DNA of 32,564 nucleotides, from assembly GCA_016782125.1 (NCBI GenBank), contig JADDPA010000171.1, positions 1 through 32,564 of the forward strand. Reading direction: 5' to 3'. Positions within the stretch are counted from its first letter, which is position 1; each line of letters opens with the position of its first letter. The notes beneath the pieces were generated by a model, which did no database searches, had not been told where the DNA came from, and worked only from the letters and a program-made list of their open reading frames with translations. Source of the DNA: Thermobaculum sp. GTDB taxonomy: Bacteria > Chloroflexota > Chloroflexia > Thermobaculales > Thermobaculaceae. The translations under genes were made by a program, and so were the position numbers. This document shows positions 24,820-32,240 of this stretch, one piece after another.

Positions 24820-25426
24820 TCCCGCCTGGCGCAGCCCCTCGACCAGGGGACGGGAGATGGTGCGTAGCCCACATCGCGCGCGCCCTGCGGCCTGGCGGTG
24901 ACGACCAGCAGGTTGATGGTGGGAGAGGGGCGTACATTCGCACGCACATGCTGCGGGGAGGTGTGCTTGCGCACCATCGGCGCCTCCAGCGCGAACGCCC
25001 TAGGGAGAGTGGGGTCCTTGAGGGCTTCCCAGTGCAGCCCCTGAAACTGCGGTGAGCCGGAGATCTCGAAGCGCAGGGACCTATGCCCGACTGAAGCGCC
25101 GCCCTGTAGTCAGCGTAGGCATTGGGATGGCTGAAGACCTGACTGAAAAGGGTTTCTCCGTAGTAAGTTATGCTGGCGGCGGCCTCCCGGGCCTGTACCT
25201 GCTGCAGGAAGGGGAAACGTAGGTGCTCCTCGAAGTACCACTCCAGCCGCCGCTCCTCCTGAGCGGAGAATGGGTCGGCGACAGTGGCGGGATACTCGCC
25301 CGAGCCACCGATGCTGACGGTCGCGTTTGTACCGTCCCCAATGCGCTCGTGGATGTCGACAAGGGTCACGCGGACCTCCCTTAGATCGGCACTATCTCTA
25401 CAAGGCTTGAATACGAAATCTGACAT
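22303..25426 (-). pseudogene. Full-length CHAT-STAND gene with two frameshifts
   Basis: The gene appears to begin at ATG 25426, because homology-like sequence continues across three frames. Frame one gives MSDFVFKPCRD to YADYRAALQSG and contains RRLEWYFEEHLRFPF and YYGETLFSQVF, which look like the usual N-terminal domain of Chloroflexota CHAT proteins. At about 25081 the sense moves to a second frame reading LRFEISGSPQFQGLHWEAL, APMVRKHTSP and INLLVVTARPQGARDVGY. At about 24864 it moves to the third frame, RTISRPLVEGLRQAGVRVRV, which runs to the stop at 22303. Each junction is explained by loss of one base. Either the gene is inactivated or the assembly has two indel errors. The catalytic residues downstream are undamaged, which fits recent inactivation or sequencing error. 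Confidence 0.7.
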
Positions 25427-25464
25427 GCCTAGCCAGAGGCTTTGGGGGATGCAACGGTGCCAGC

Positions 25465-25493
25465 AGTTTAGGCGTGTCAGGTGTCTATGTCAA
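25465..25493 (-). promoter_or_regulatory. Promoter of the CHAT-STAND gene
   Basis: On the minus strand a perfect TTGACA (25493-25488), a 17-bp spacer and TAAACT (25470-25465) form a strong sigma70-type promoter. The expected transcript begins about 30 nt before ATG 25426, supporting that codon as the original start of the gene. Confidence 0.65.
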
Positions 25494-25620
25494 CATTGCG
25501 AGCCTCTCTACGCGACCCTCAGTCGCATTCTTGCAGCGCTAGAAGTGACCCGTGGTAGTGCGGAAAACTACATTACCGCCCCGTATAGTGGCGCTACGAG
25601 GAGGTAGAGAGGTGGTCGCT

Positions 25621-25639
25621 GACCAGGCCTAGCCTGGTC
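25621..25639. repeat. Perfect inverted repeat with 8-bp arms
   Basis: GACCAGGC and GCCTGGTC are exact inverse complements separated by CTA. As RNA this gives a GC-rich 8-bp stem with a three-base loop; as DNA it is a compact dimeric-protein site. No U-run follows on either strand, so it is not a standard terminator. It lies between the CHAT promoter and the doubtful ORF at 25657. Confidence 0.5.
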
Positions 25640-25656
25640 TCAAATGTATCTATCAG

Positions 25657-25908
25657 GTGAGCCAGGACAGATGGTTGAAACAAGAGCCGGAGGTCATTGA
25701 CGCAGACCAAGCCAACATGCTCCGCGCCACCCCCAAAGAAGGTCAGCACTTCTCCTGCGGCGGCGCTCTGTGGGAAGGGTGCAGGACTAGGCGGCACTAC
25801 GTCGAGCAGCTCGCGGAGCAGGGCTGGGTCCAGATTAGGCGGGGACCGCTGGGCGGGAAGGAGGGGTTCGTTCGCAGCGTATTCCCGGCGAGTGCTTGGG
25901 TGAGGTAG
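25657..25908 (+). CDS. Doubtful 83-residue ORF
   Basis: Family not recognised. The product contains ANMLRATPKEGQHFSCGGAL and a helix YVEQLAEQGWVQIRRGPLGG, ending SAWVR. A hand count over its codons gives roughly 65, 49 and 78 per cent GC at positions one, two and three, the pattern expected of a plus-strand gene in this GC-rich DNA. Against it: GTG 25657 has no ribosome-binding site, no promoter is obvious and there is no partner gene. It could be a small gene, or a fragment of a decayed one. Confidence 0.3.
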   Translation: MSQDRWLKQEPEVIDADQANMLRATPKEGQHFSCGGALWEGCRTRRHYVEQLAEQGWVQIRRGPLGGKEGFVRSVFPASAWVR

Positions 25909-26000
25909 AAAAGGCACGGTATCAGGGTCGTTCCTTCGTGCCGGCTTCACGACCGGTATGTGTTAGGGACGCTACGGCGTGGTTTGCGATGACAAGCGTG

Positions 26001-27176
26001 TTACTCACCGCGCGCGGTGACCACATCGTTTCTAGCCGCCCACAGGGTCAGATCCTGCTTCTGTATGGCGGCGGCCATGAGGTCCGGGAAGAGGTCGGGC
26101 GTGCAGGCAAACGTCGGTACGCCGATGCTTGCGAGCGCGGCAGCGTTCGCATGGTCGTACGAGGGCGCGCCCTGATCAGAGAGCGCCAGGAGACAAATCA
26201 CCTGGACCCCGCTGCCCACGAGATCCGCGGCGCGCTTGAGCATACCCTGCGCATTTCCACCTTCGTACAGATCCGTGATCAACACGAGCACCGTATCGGC
26301 TGGTCGGGTGATCAATTCCTGACAGTATGCGAGCGCACGGTTGATATCCGTACCGCCGCCAAGCTGTGCGCCGAACAGCAGATCGACCGGATCGTGCAGG
26401 TCCTCCGTGAGGTCGGCAACCGCGGTGTCGAAGACGACCATGCGGGTGCTAACAGCACGGATCGACGCGAGCACCGCGCCGAAGATGCCTGAGTACACGA
26501 CGGAGGTAGCCATCGAGCCGCTCTGATCCACGCAGAGCACGATGTCGCGCAGGCTGGATTGTCGACGACGGTGCCCGTGGCCGATCAGCCGCTCGGCTAT
26601 TATGGTGCCCTGGTCCGGCACGTAGTGTTGGAGGTTTGCCCGGATTGTTCGGTCCCAATTGATCTCGTTGGGACGTGGGCGGTAGGAGCGCGTTGCCCGG
26701 TTCAGGCTGCCGCGCACGCTTTCGACCATCCGGTGCGCGAGCTTGCTCTCCACCTCCTCGACGACGGTGCGCACCACCTGCCGAGCGGTTTCCTTTGTCC
26801 GTTCCGGTATCACGCGACTGAGGGTAAGCAGGTTCGCGACGAGTTGAACGTCTGGTTCCACCACCTCAAGCATCTCGGGCTCGAGGAGCATCTGCCGCAG
26901 GTTGAGCCGCTCCAGTGCATCCTGCTGCATTACGCGAACCGTGCTCGATGGGAAGTACGTCCGAATATCGCCGAGCCAGCGTGCCACGCGGGGCGAGGAC
27001 GCTCCGAGGCTGCCTGGTCCCTGTTCACCACCATACAGCGCCTCGAGTACCCGGTCCATCCCAAGGTCTCCGCCCTCCAAGTCGGGCACACCGAGGCTCT
27101 CGCCTGCTTCCCCACCAAGCACGAGCCGCCAGCGCCTGAGCCTTTCCGCCTGCTGCGTGGTCTCCTCATCAATCAT
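26001..27176 (-). CDS. vWA domain protein of the SWIM/DUF5691/AAA/DUF5682 cassette
   Basis: This 391-residue protein has a helical N-terminal half (about 1-205) and a C-terminal von Willebrand A domain with a complete MIDAS: DQSGS (217-221), Thr276 in LGGGTDINRAL and Asp302 in ITDLYEGG. No signal peptide or membrane helix is visible, so it is cytosolic. It is the last gene of the cassette: ATG 27176 overlaps the DUF5682 stop by eight bases, with GGGAG upstream. An intact MIDAS suggests metal-dependent binding of a partner. MoxR-type ATPases commonly work with such vWA proteins (for example NorQ/NorD, CbbQ/CbbO, RavA/ViaA), so I infer it is the adaptor for the ATPase two genes upstream. The client is unknown. 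Confidence 0.88.
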   Translation of the reverse strand: MIDEETTQQAERLRRWRLVLGGEAGESLGVPDLEGGDLGMDRVLEALYGGEQGPGSLGASSPRVARWLGDIRTYFPSSTVRVMQQDALERLNLRQMLLEPEMLEVVEPDVQLVANLLTLSRVIPERTKETARQVVRTVVEEVESKLAHRMVESVRGSLNRATRSYRPRPNEINWDRTIRANLQHYVPDQGTIIAERLIGHGHRRRQSSLRDIVLCVDQSGSMATSVVYSGIFGAVLASIRAVSTRMVVFDTAVADLTEDLHDPVDLLFGAQLGGGTDINRALAYCQELITRPADTVLVLITDLYEGGNAQGMLKRAADLVGSGVQVICLLALSDQGAPSYDHANAAALASIGVPTFACTPDLFPDLMAAAIQKQDLTLWAARNDVVTARGE

Positions 27177-29430
27177 GCAGTGGTACTCCCAGTATCTGGG
27201 CGAGCACGGGCAGCACGAGGTCCGCCCGCTCCCGATCCACATCCTCCCCGTTCGGGGTACTTGCCTTATTCAGCGCGTGGTCCATCCCCAGGTGCCGCAC
27301 TTTCTCTCCCATCTTGCGCCTCTCGGGTGCTTGGAAGCCGGAGAACGCCCGCCGCAGCAGCGGCAGCATCTCGGTGAACGTCTCCAAGGGCAGACCCCGC
27401 ATCCATGCATCGAGCGCCCGCCACAGTCCGTCCTGATGGAGCAACAGGAGTCCGCTGCCGCGCAGCACACCCTGAACCCACGCCGCAGCCTGTGCGGGCG
27501 GCGTCACGGGTGTGAGCACCAGTCCCGCCAGCCGCTGCAACTCCCCGGCATTCAGCGCCCCACCCTCCAGCAGGAGGCGGCAGGCCCAGCCCCGAAGGAG
27601 ACCGTGTGCTCCCTCTGCGTGGGCGATGACCGTGAGCGTGGTGGTCCACGACTCGCGCTGCTCTGCCCGGTCGAGGAGCACGACACTATCCTGCACGGCC
27701 GCGATCCCCTCCGCCAGTTTCCCGGCCGCTTCGTCGTCCACGTTCCGGCACATGAGGGGCAGACCGACCAGTGCGCGCTCGAAGAGCGCGGCGATCACGG
27801 GATCCACCTGCGTCGCGCCAGAGCCGCGCACGTCGCCGTACCGGGCAACCCGAGCGAGCGGCGGGAGGGCGTTCATCAGGTGCAATACGTCCGCACTCAC
27901 CGCAGCCAGGTCCCGCACGCGCGCCAGGACGTGATCCGTCGCCGGCTGGAGCCCACCCAGCATTGTGGCGTCGAGCAGGGCGGTCAGCACAGGTAGGTCC
28001 GGCGCGCGGTTCGCGTCGTCGATAGCGCGTGCCGTCGCCGCGGTCTCGACGCTGTTCCCCCACACGCTCGCCTCGATCAAGGCTACCGCGAACTCCGGCT
28101 GCCACTGCAACTGCCACAGTTCATGGAAGGTGCTCACCTTGCCCGCGGCGCGCTCCGGCTGCCCCCAGGATATTCCCAGCCGGCGAAGCCGATGTAGCAG
28201 CCTGCTCCGGGCAAGGTCGTTATCGCGTCTGAGATCCAGGTCAAGTGGCTTTAGCTCGGCGGAGGCCTTCAGTCGCAGCGAGCGCTGCAAGGCGGCAAGG
28301 TCGCGCGCGAGCGGGACCGTTGGTGTGTCGTCCGGAACCTCGCCCAGCCGCTCGCCGATCTCGAGCTTCTCACGAATCAACGCCATCGGCGCCGGGTCGC
28401 CGCCGCACAAGACTGTCTGAATCGCCTCGTGCAGCTCAGCCAGTCCCGGCATCGGGAGTGTCCGCATCGCCGCCAGTGCATCCCCAAGCCGCACCGCCTC
28501 GATCACGTTCGCGGAGGACGCGTCCAGGTCTTCGCCTCGGAGCAGGCGCGCACTGTGAGCCACCCAGCGTGTGGCGATATGATCCTGAGAACTCCAGAGG
28601 TGCTCGTACCAGCCGGGTGCCGCAATGCCCGCGCCGTATCCCGTGCGGTAGGAAAGACGCGAGTTCGTCCAGGGCACCCACGTCGCTTCTACCTTGCCCT
28701 TCTTCAGTCCCGTCAGCAACTTCGCGTCCGCGCCGGCCGTGCTGCCGACGATTGCGGGCGCATGCCACGCGCCGCAGACGACCGCGATCCGGCCATGACC
28801 CTCAGCCTGCGCCTCGCGGACGGTGCGCCGCATCCACGCCTCCCGCTGTGCCTCCCTGCCCTCCGGCTTCGGGGCGTGCGCACGGAGTTCCGTCATCGCT
28901 TCCAGTATCGCCTCGAAGAGACCCACGGCGTCGCGCCGTTGCTCGATCTGGTGCTCCCACCACAACTCGCGGTCCGTGTAGCCTGCCGAAAGCGCAAGCT
29001 GCCCGACTGGATCCTCCTCGATCGTCGGTTGTGTGTCGGCGGGCTGCTCCTCCGTCGGGGCGTCTGAATCGGGTGGCACATCCGCCGAGGTCTGTGGTTC
29101 CTCGTTCCTTCGCTGTCCGAGCTGGTACGCCTGAGGCAGATCGATGAACCGAGCGGGAATGTCGCGGGTGAGTGCGTAGGATAGCGCCTGCCACTCGGGG
29201 GAGTAGTGCACGAAGGGGTAGTACACGGCGTCCTGGGGGCTGTCCGGCGCGTACACCAGCAGCGCAACCGGTGGCGTCATACCGGGCCGGATGAGCGCCG
29301 GTAAGACCGCGTGCGCATCGGGTGGCCCCTCGACCAGCACTATGTCCGGTTCGAGCGTGCAGAGCGCGTCGCGTAGAGAACGCGCGCACCCCGGCCCGTG
29401 GTGCCGGATGCCGAAGATGTGCACCGTCAC
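27169..29430 (-). CDS. DUF5682 family protein, TraB/Tiki-like N-terminus
   Basis: This 753-residue protein belongs to DUF5682, which has no known function. The N-terminal quarter shows GIRHHGPGCARSL (7-19), PDIVLVEGPPDA (28-39) and, after an acidic low-complexity insert (about 107-140), RIAVVCGAWHAPAI (214-227). The pairing of an N-terminal GxxH, an early glutamate after a hydrophobic strand and a later GxxH resembles the TraB/GumN/Tiki/EreA hydrolase superfamily; this relation is my inference. The remaining 500 residues look helical. The start GTG 29430 is three bases after the ATPase stop, with GGAGA upstream; the second in-frame GTG at 29424 is possible. The stop overlaps the vWA start. 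No signal peptide or membrane span is seen. Confidence 0.85.
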   Translation of the reverse strand: MTVHIFGIRHHGPGCARSLRDALCTLEPDIVLVEGPPDAHAVLPALIRPGMTPPVALLVYAPDSPQDAVYYPFVHYSPEWQALSYALTRDIPARFIDLPQAYQLGQRRNEEPQTSADVPPDSDAPTEEQPADTQPTIEEDPVGQLALSAGYTDRELWWEHQIEQRRDAVGLFEAILEAMTELRAHAPKPEGREAQREAWMRRTVREAQAEGHGRIAVVCGAWHAPAIVGSTAGADAKLLTGLKKGKVEATWVPWTNSRLSYRTGYGAGIAAPGWYEHLWSSQDHIATRWVAHSARLLRGEDLDASSANVIEAVRLGDALAAMRTLPMPGLAELHEAIQTVLCGGDPAPMALIREKLEIGERLGEVPDDTPTVPLARDLAALQRSLRLKASAELKPLDLDLRRDNDLARSRLLHRLRRLGISWGQPERAAGKVSTFHELWQLQWQPEFAVALIEASVWGNSVETAATARAIDDANRAPDLPVLTALLDATMLGGLQPATDHVLARVRDLAAVSADVLHLMNALPPLARVARYGDVRGSGATQVDPVIAALFERALVGLPLMCRNVDDEAAGKLAEGIAAVQDSVVLLDRAEQRESWTTTLTVIAHAEGAHGLLRGWACRLLLEGGALNAGELQRLAGLVLTPVTPPAQAAAWVQGVLRGSGLLLLHQDGLWRALDAWMRGLPLETFTEMLPLLRRAFSGFQAPERRKMGEKVRHLGMDHALNKASTPNGEDVDRERADLVLPVLAQILGVPLHD

Positions 29431-29433
29431 CTG

Positions 29434-30558
29434 CTACAGCATCTCCTGACAAGCGCGGTACAGGCCCTTCCAGTCCCGCCGCTCCCTGACCACGGTCTGA
29501 AGATACTCCAGCCACACCAGACGATCTTGTACCGGGTCCTTGATTATCGCGCCGGTGAGTCCCGCCGCGATGTCGTTCGCGCGCACGGAACCGTCGCCGT
29601 AGTACGCCGCGGTAGAGAGGCCGCTCGTCATCACGGATATCGCCTCCGCTGGCGAGAGCGTGCCGCTCGGTGACTTCAGCTTCGTCTTGCCATCAACGGT
29701 TACGCCGTCACGAAGCTCCCGAAAGATCGTGACAACGCGCCGGATCTCTTCGAGCGCGGGCTTCTCGGCGGGCAGTTCCAGCGCACGACCCAGGCTCACG
29801 ACGCGCTGGTCGACGATCTGGACCTCTTCTTCGAGGCTTTCGGGCACCGGCAGGACCACGGTGTTGAAGCGGCGCATCAGGGCGCTGGACAGCTCGTTCA
29901 CGCCTTTGTCGCGGTTATTCGCGGTCGCGATCACGTTGAAGCCTTTGCGCGCCTGCACCTCGGTGCTCAGCTCCGGAACGGAAAGCGTCTTCTCGGACAA
30001 AATGGTAATGAGCGTGTCCTGCACCTCCGCGGGCATGCGGGTCATCTCCTCGATCCGTACGAGCTTGCCCGTCTCCATGGCGCGCATCATCGGGCTCACG
30101 ACGAGTGCGGCGGCACTCGGTCCGTCCGCGAGCAGCCGTGCATAGTTCCAACCGTAGCGCAGGGCGGTTTCGTCCGTGCCCGCGGTACCCTGGATCAGGA
30201 GGGTTGAGTCACCCGAGATCGCCGCCGCGAGGTGCTCGCTCACCCAGCTCTTGGCGGTGCCCGGGACACCGTACAACAGGAGTGCTCGGTCGGTGGCGAG
30301 CGTGGCGACCGCGATCTCGACGGTGCGCGCGTTGCCGATGTACTTCGGGCGCACCTCAAAGCCGCTCCGCAGCTTGCCACCGAGCAGATAGGTGCGCACC
30401 GCCCATGGCGAGAGCTGCCAGTTGGGAGGTCGCTGTCGGTGGTCGTCGCGAGCGAGCTGTTCCAGCTCCTCCGCATACTCGTGCTCGGCGTGCCGTCGGA
30501 GCACTACGCCCTCTGGGCCGGTGCCCGTGCTGTGACCGTTGCCCGCTTGGATACTCAC
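29434..30558 (-). CDS. MoxR-like AAA+ ATPase of the cassette
   Basis: This 374-residue AAA+ protein has Walker A YGVPGTAKS (96-104), a Walker B region KLVRIEEM (165-172), sensor 1 VIATANNRD (209-217) and an arginine-finger-like ALMRRF (226-231). Walker B reads IEE rather than the usual hhDE, so the magnesium-coordinating Asp is Glu here. The N-terminal 70 residues (WQLSPWAVRTYLLGGK) are a family-specific extension. GTG 30558 overlaps the DUF5691 stop as GTGA, with GAGGAGA upstream. As a MoxR-like ATPase next to a vWA protein it is probably the energy-using remodeller of this cassette. It differs from the MoxR at 6186-7121 in length and motifs, so the two are not recent duplicates. Confidence 0.9.
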   Translation of the reverse strand: MSIQAGNGHSTGTGPEGVVLRRHAEHEYAEELEQLARDDHRQRPPNWQLSPWAVRTYLLGGKLRSGFEVRPKYIGNARTVEIAVATLATDRALLLYGVPGTAKSWVSEHLAAAISGDSTLLIQGTAGTDETALRYGWNYARLLADGPSAAALVVSPMMRAMETGKLVRIEEMTRMPAEVQDTLITILSEKTLSVPELSTEVQARKGFNVIATANNRDKGVNELSSALMRRFNTVVLPVPESLEEEVQIVDQRVVSLGRALELPAEKPALEEIRRVVTIFRELRDGVTVDGKTKLKSPSGTLSPAEAISVMTSGLSTAAYYGDGSVRANDIAAGLTGAIIKDPVQDRLVWLEYLQTVVRERRDWKGLYRACQEML

Positions 30559-32240
30559 GCGCGTATCTCCTCTGCTATCTGCTTTCGTAACCGGATGATA
30601 AACTGGAAGGTCCCGATCTCAGTGTGCCACTGCTGCCACAACCAGTCGTCCGTTTCGCGAAGGTTCATTGGCTCCAGTGCCTGATCGAAGCAAGAGGGTG
30701 GCAGGGCAAAAGCGGCTACGGGTATGGTGCCCATCCACGAGCCGGGAGACAGCGACTTCGCTCCCCGCGCACCGGCGAGGTACTTGCGTAACGACCGGAG
30801 GTAGGTTTCGCCGAGGTCCACACTCCAGGGCTGCCTAACCCGTACCAGCCCCTGCGAACAGGCTCGGCTCATAGAGTCGATACTGACCTCGGGACCCCTA
30901 GCTGTCTGTTGGACGGTGGGTTTCCCGCTCGCAGCGACCAGTTCTTGGCGCAGCCGAGGCTCCAGCTGGTCCGCCGACATATGGGTCAGTACCAGTTCGA
31001 GCGACGTCCATGCGAGCGAGCGGTCTCCAGCATCCTTACCCGTATCGTACTGGCTCCGAAGACTCTCCCACAGGGCCGCAGCCCACGCGTCGCTGGCGTC
31101 CAGCGAGAGAGCGTGTGCCCACCCTTCAAGCACGACCGCGCCCCAATCGGGGTTGCCTGCGGCAGCCTGGACTAGATCCTTGGGATCAGCACCAAGCGAA
31201 TCGTGCCAGTGACTCAGCGGTACGAGGCTCAGGAGTTGCCGGGTCCACCAAGCCCGCTCGCCGAGCCCCTGCGGCGGTTTCGCCACGATGCCATCTCGGA
31301 TCCAGTCGTTCGGCAGCGATTCCGGCGGCAGAACGTGGAGCGAGCCGCGCTGACCACCTCGGCCGAGACTACTCGCGAGCCTTCGCAATCCCCACGGCTG
31401 TTCCTTTGGTGCCTCATAGCGGAGCACAGCGCCAGCGCGCTCCCGCATTCTCAGGGAGAGGGCGGAATCTGGTAAGCGCCCCAGGAGGCCAGCCGCACGG
31501 GTGCGGACGGTCGTGCTGCGATCGTTCAGAGTATCCTCTAACAGTGGCTCATCCGCTTGCGAGAGACCTTCGGACAGGATGTCGAGCATCTCACGGCGAA
31601 ACTCTGCCTTCTCGCCCCGCCAGGCGGAAGCTATCCAGGCGCGCGCTTGCTCGGGTGCTTCGGCCCGCACGCGGCGCAGCGCTGTGAGCCGTTGTGGGAG
31701 AGTGCCGTCCTCCCATCTGGCCTGGTGGACCTCGAGTCCGGCGGTGGCATCCGGTACTAGGTGATCCTGGACCCACCGCCATTCCGGATTCTGCGCGGCG
31801 AGCCAGACGCCTCGCTGCCCGAGCACCGGCAGGAGTGCGGAGCGCAGCGCCGCCCCGCGAAGTGAGAGCAAAGCGGGCAGCAACTCAAACGGTACCCGCA
31901 TACTTGCCAGGCGCAGGCGTTCCAGCGCCTCCAGCAGCAGGGCGTCACCCTTCTGACTTAGGAGCTGGCCGAGCAGATCTGCCGCGCGGGACGAGCAGGT
32001 GGATAGGCGTTCGGGCGGTGCGGGCACCGCCTGTGGAAGGGCGCTTGGGCGAAGTCCCGCCTTCCGGTACACCGCACGCGCGCCGGCCGCGAGCAGGAGC
32101 GCCCGCTCCGGCTCGACGTCAATCAGTTTCTCGATCAGCTCGTCGAGCGTCGTGCCGGTTCGGACCGGGCCACTCGCCGCCCGTGACGTGCCAGTGAGGG
32201 CGACACTCAGGAGAGTGTCGCCGATTTCTGACCGCATCAT
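30555..32240 (-). CDS. DUF5691 family protein
   Basis: This 561-residue protein fits DUF5691, a family without known function that accompanies SWIM, MoxR-like ATPase, DUF5682 and vWA genes in other bacteria. The sequence is rich in helical repeats resembling HEAT/ARM units, for example PFELLPALLSLRGAALRSAL, DDLNDRSTTVRTRAAGLLGRL-like segments around residue 240, and RMRERAGAVLRY. The N-terminus (SEIGDTLLSVALTGTSRA) and an ERALLLAAGARAVYRKAG segment are family-like. ATG 32240 overlaps the SWIM stop as ATGA; the next codon is also ATG. No enzymatic motif is evident. I infer a scaffold or client-recognition role. The family name is from recognition of context and sequence, not a search. Confidence 0.8.
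   Translation of the reverse strand: MMRSEIGDTLLSVALTGTSRAASGPVRTGTTLDELIEKLIDVEPERALLLAAGARAVYRKAGLRPSALPQAVPAPPERLSTCSSRAADLLGQLLSQKGDALLLEALERLRLASMRVPFELLPALLSLRGAALRSALLPVLGQRGVWLAAQNPEWRWVQDHLVPDATAGLEVHQARWEDGTLPQRLTALRRVRAEAPEQARAWIASAWRGEKAEFRREMLDILSEGLSQADEPLLEDTLNDRSTTVRTRAAGLLGRLPDSALSLRMRERAGAVLRYEAPKEQPWGLRRLASSLGRGGQRGSLHVLPPESLPNDWIRDGIVAKPPQGLGERAWWTRQLLSLVPLSHWHDSLGADPKDLVQAAAGNPDWGAVVLEGWAHALSLDASDAWAAALWESLRSQYDTGKDAGDRSLAWTSLELVLTHMSADQLEPRLRQELVAASGKPTVQQTARGPEVSIDSMSRACSQGLVRVRQPWSVDLGETYLRSLRKYLAGARGAKSLSPGSWMGTIPVAAFALPPSCFDQALEPMNLRETDDWLWQQWHTEIGTFQFIIRLRKQIAEEIRA

Larger units (their letters stand above)
25427..26000. other. Gap between the CHAT gene and the vWA gene
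   Basis: This 574-bp stretch separates two minus-strand units. It holds the CHAT promoter (25465-25493), a perfect 8-bp-arm palindrome (25621-25639) and one doubtful plus-strand ORF (25657-25908). I see no tRNA, rRNA or terminator with a U-tract. A minus-strand ORF (25594-25950) also exists but fits coding statistics less well. The stretch 25494-25620 holds nothing I can identify. Confidence 0.6.

Noticed and set aside
24820-25090. Programmed frameshifting in the CHAT gene
   Set aside because: Two shifts would be needed, and neither junction has a clear slippery heptamer, pseudoknot or internal Shine-Dalgarno; indel mutation or assembly error is simpler.
25594-25950. Minus-strand 118-codon ORF downstream of the vWA gene
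   Set aside because: It shares codon windows with the plus-strand ORF at 25657, and GC by codon position fits the plus strand better. It has no ribosome-binding site, and its 3' end contains the 25621-25639 palindrome.
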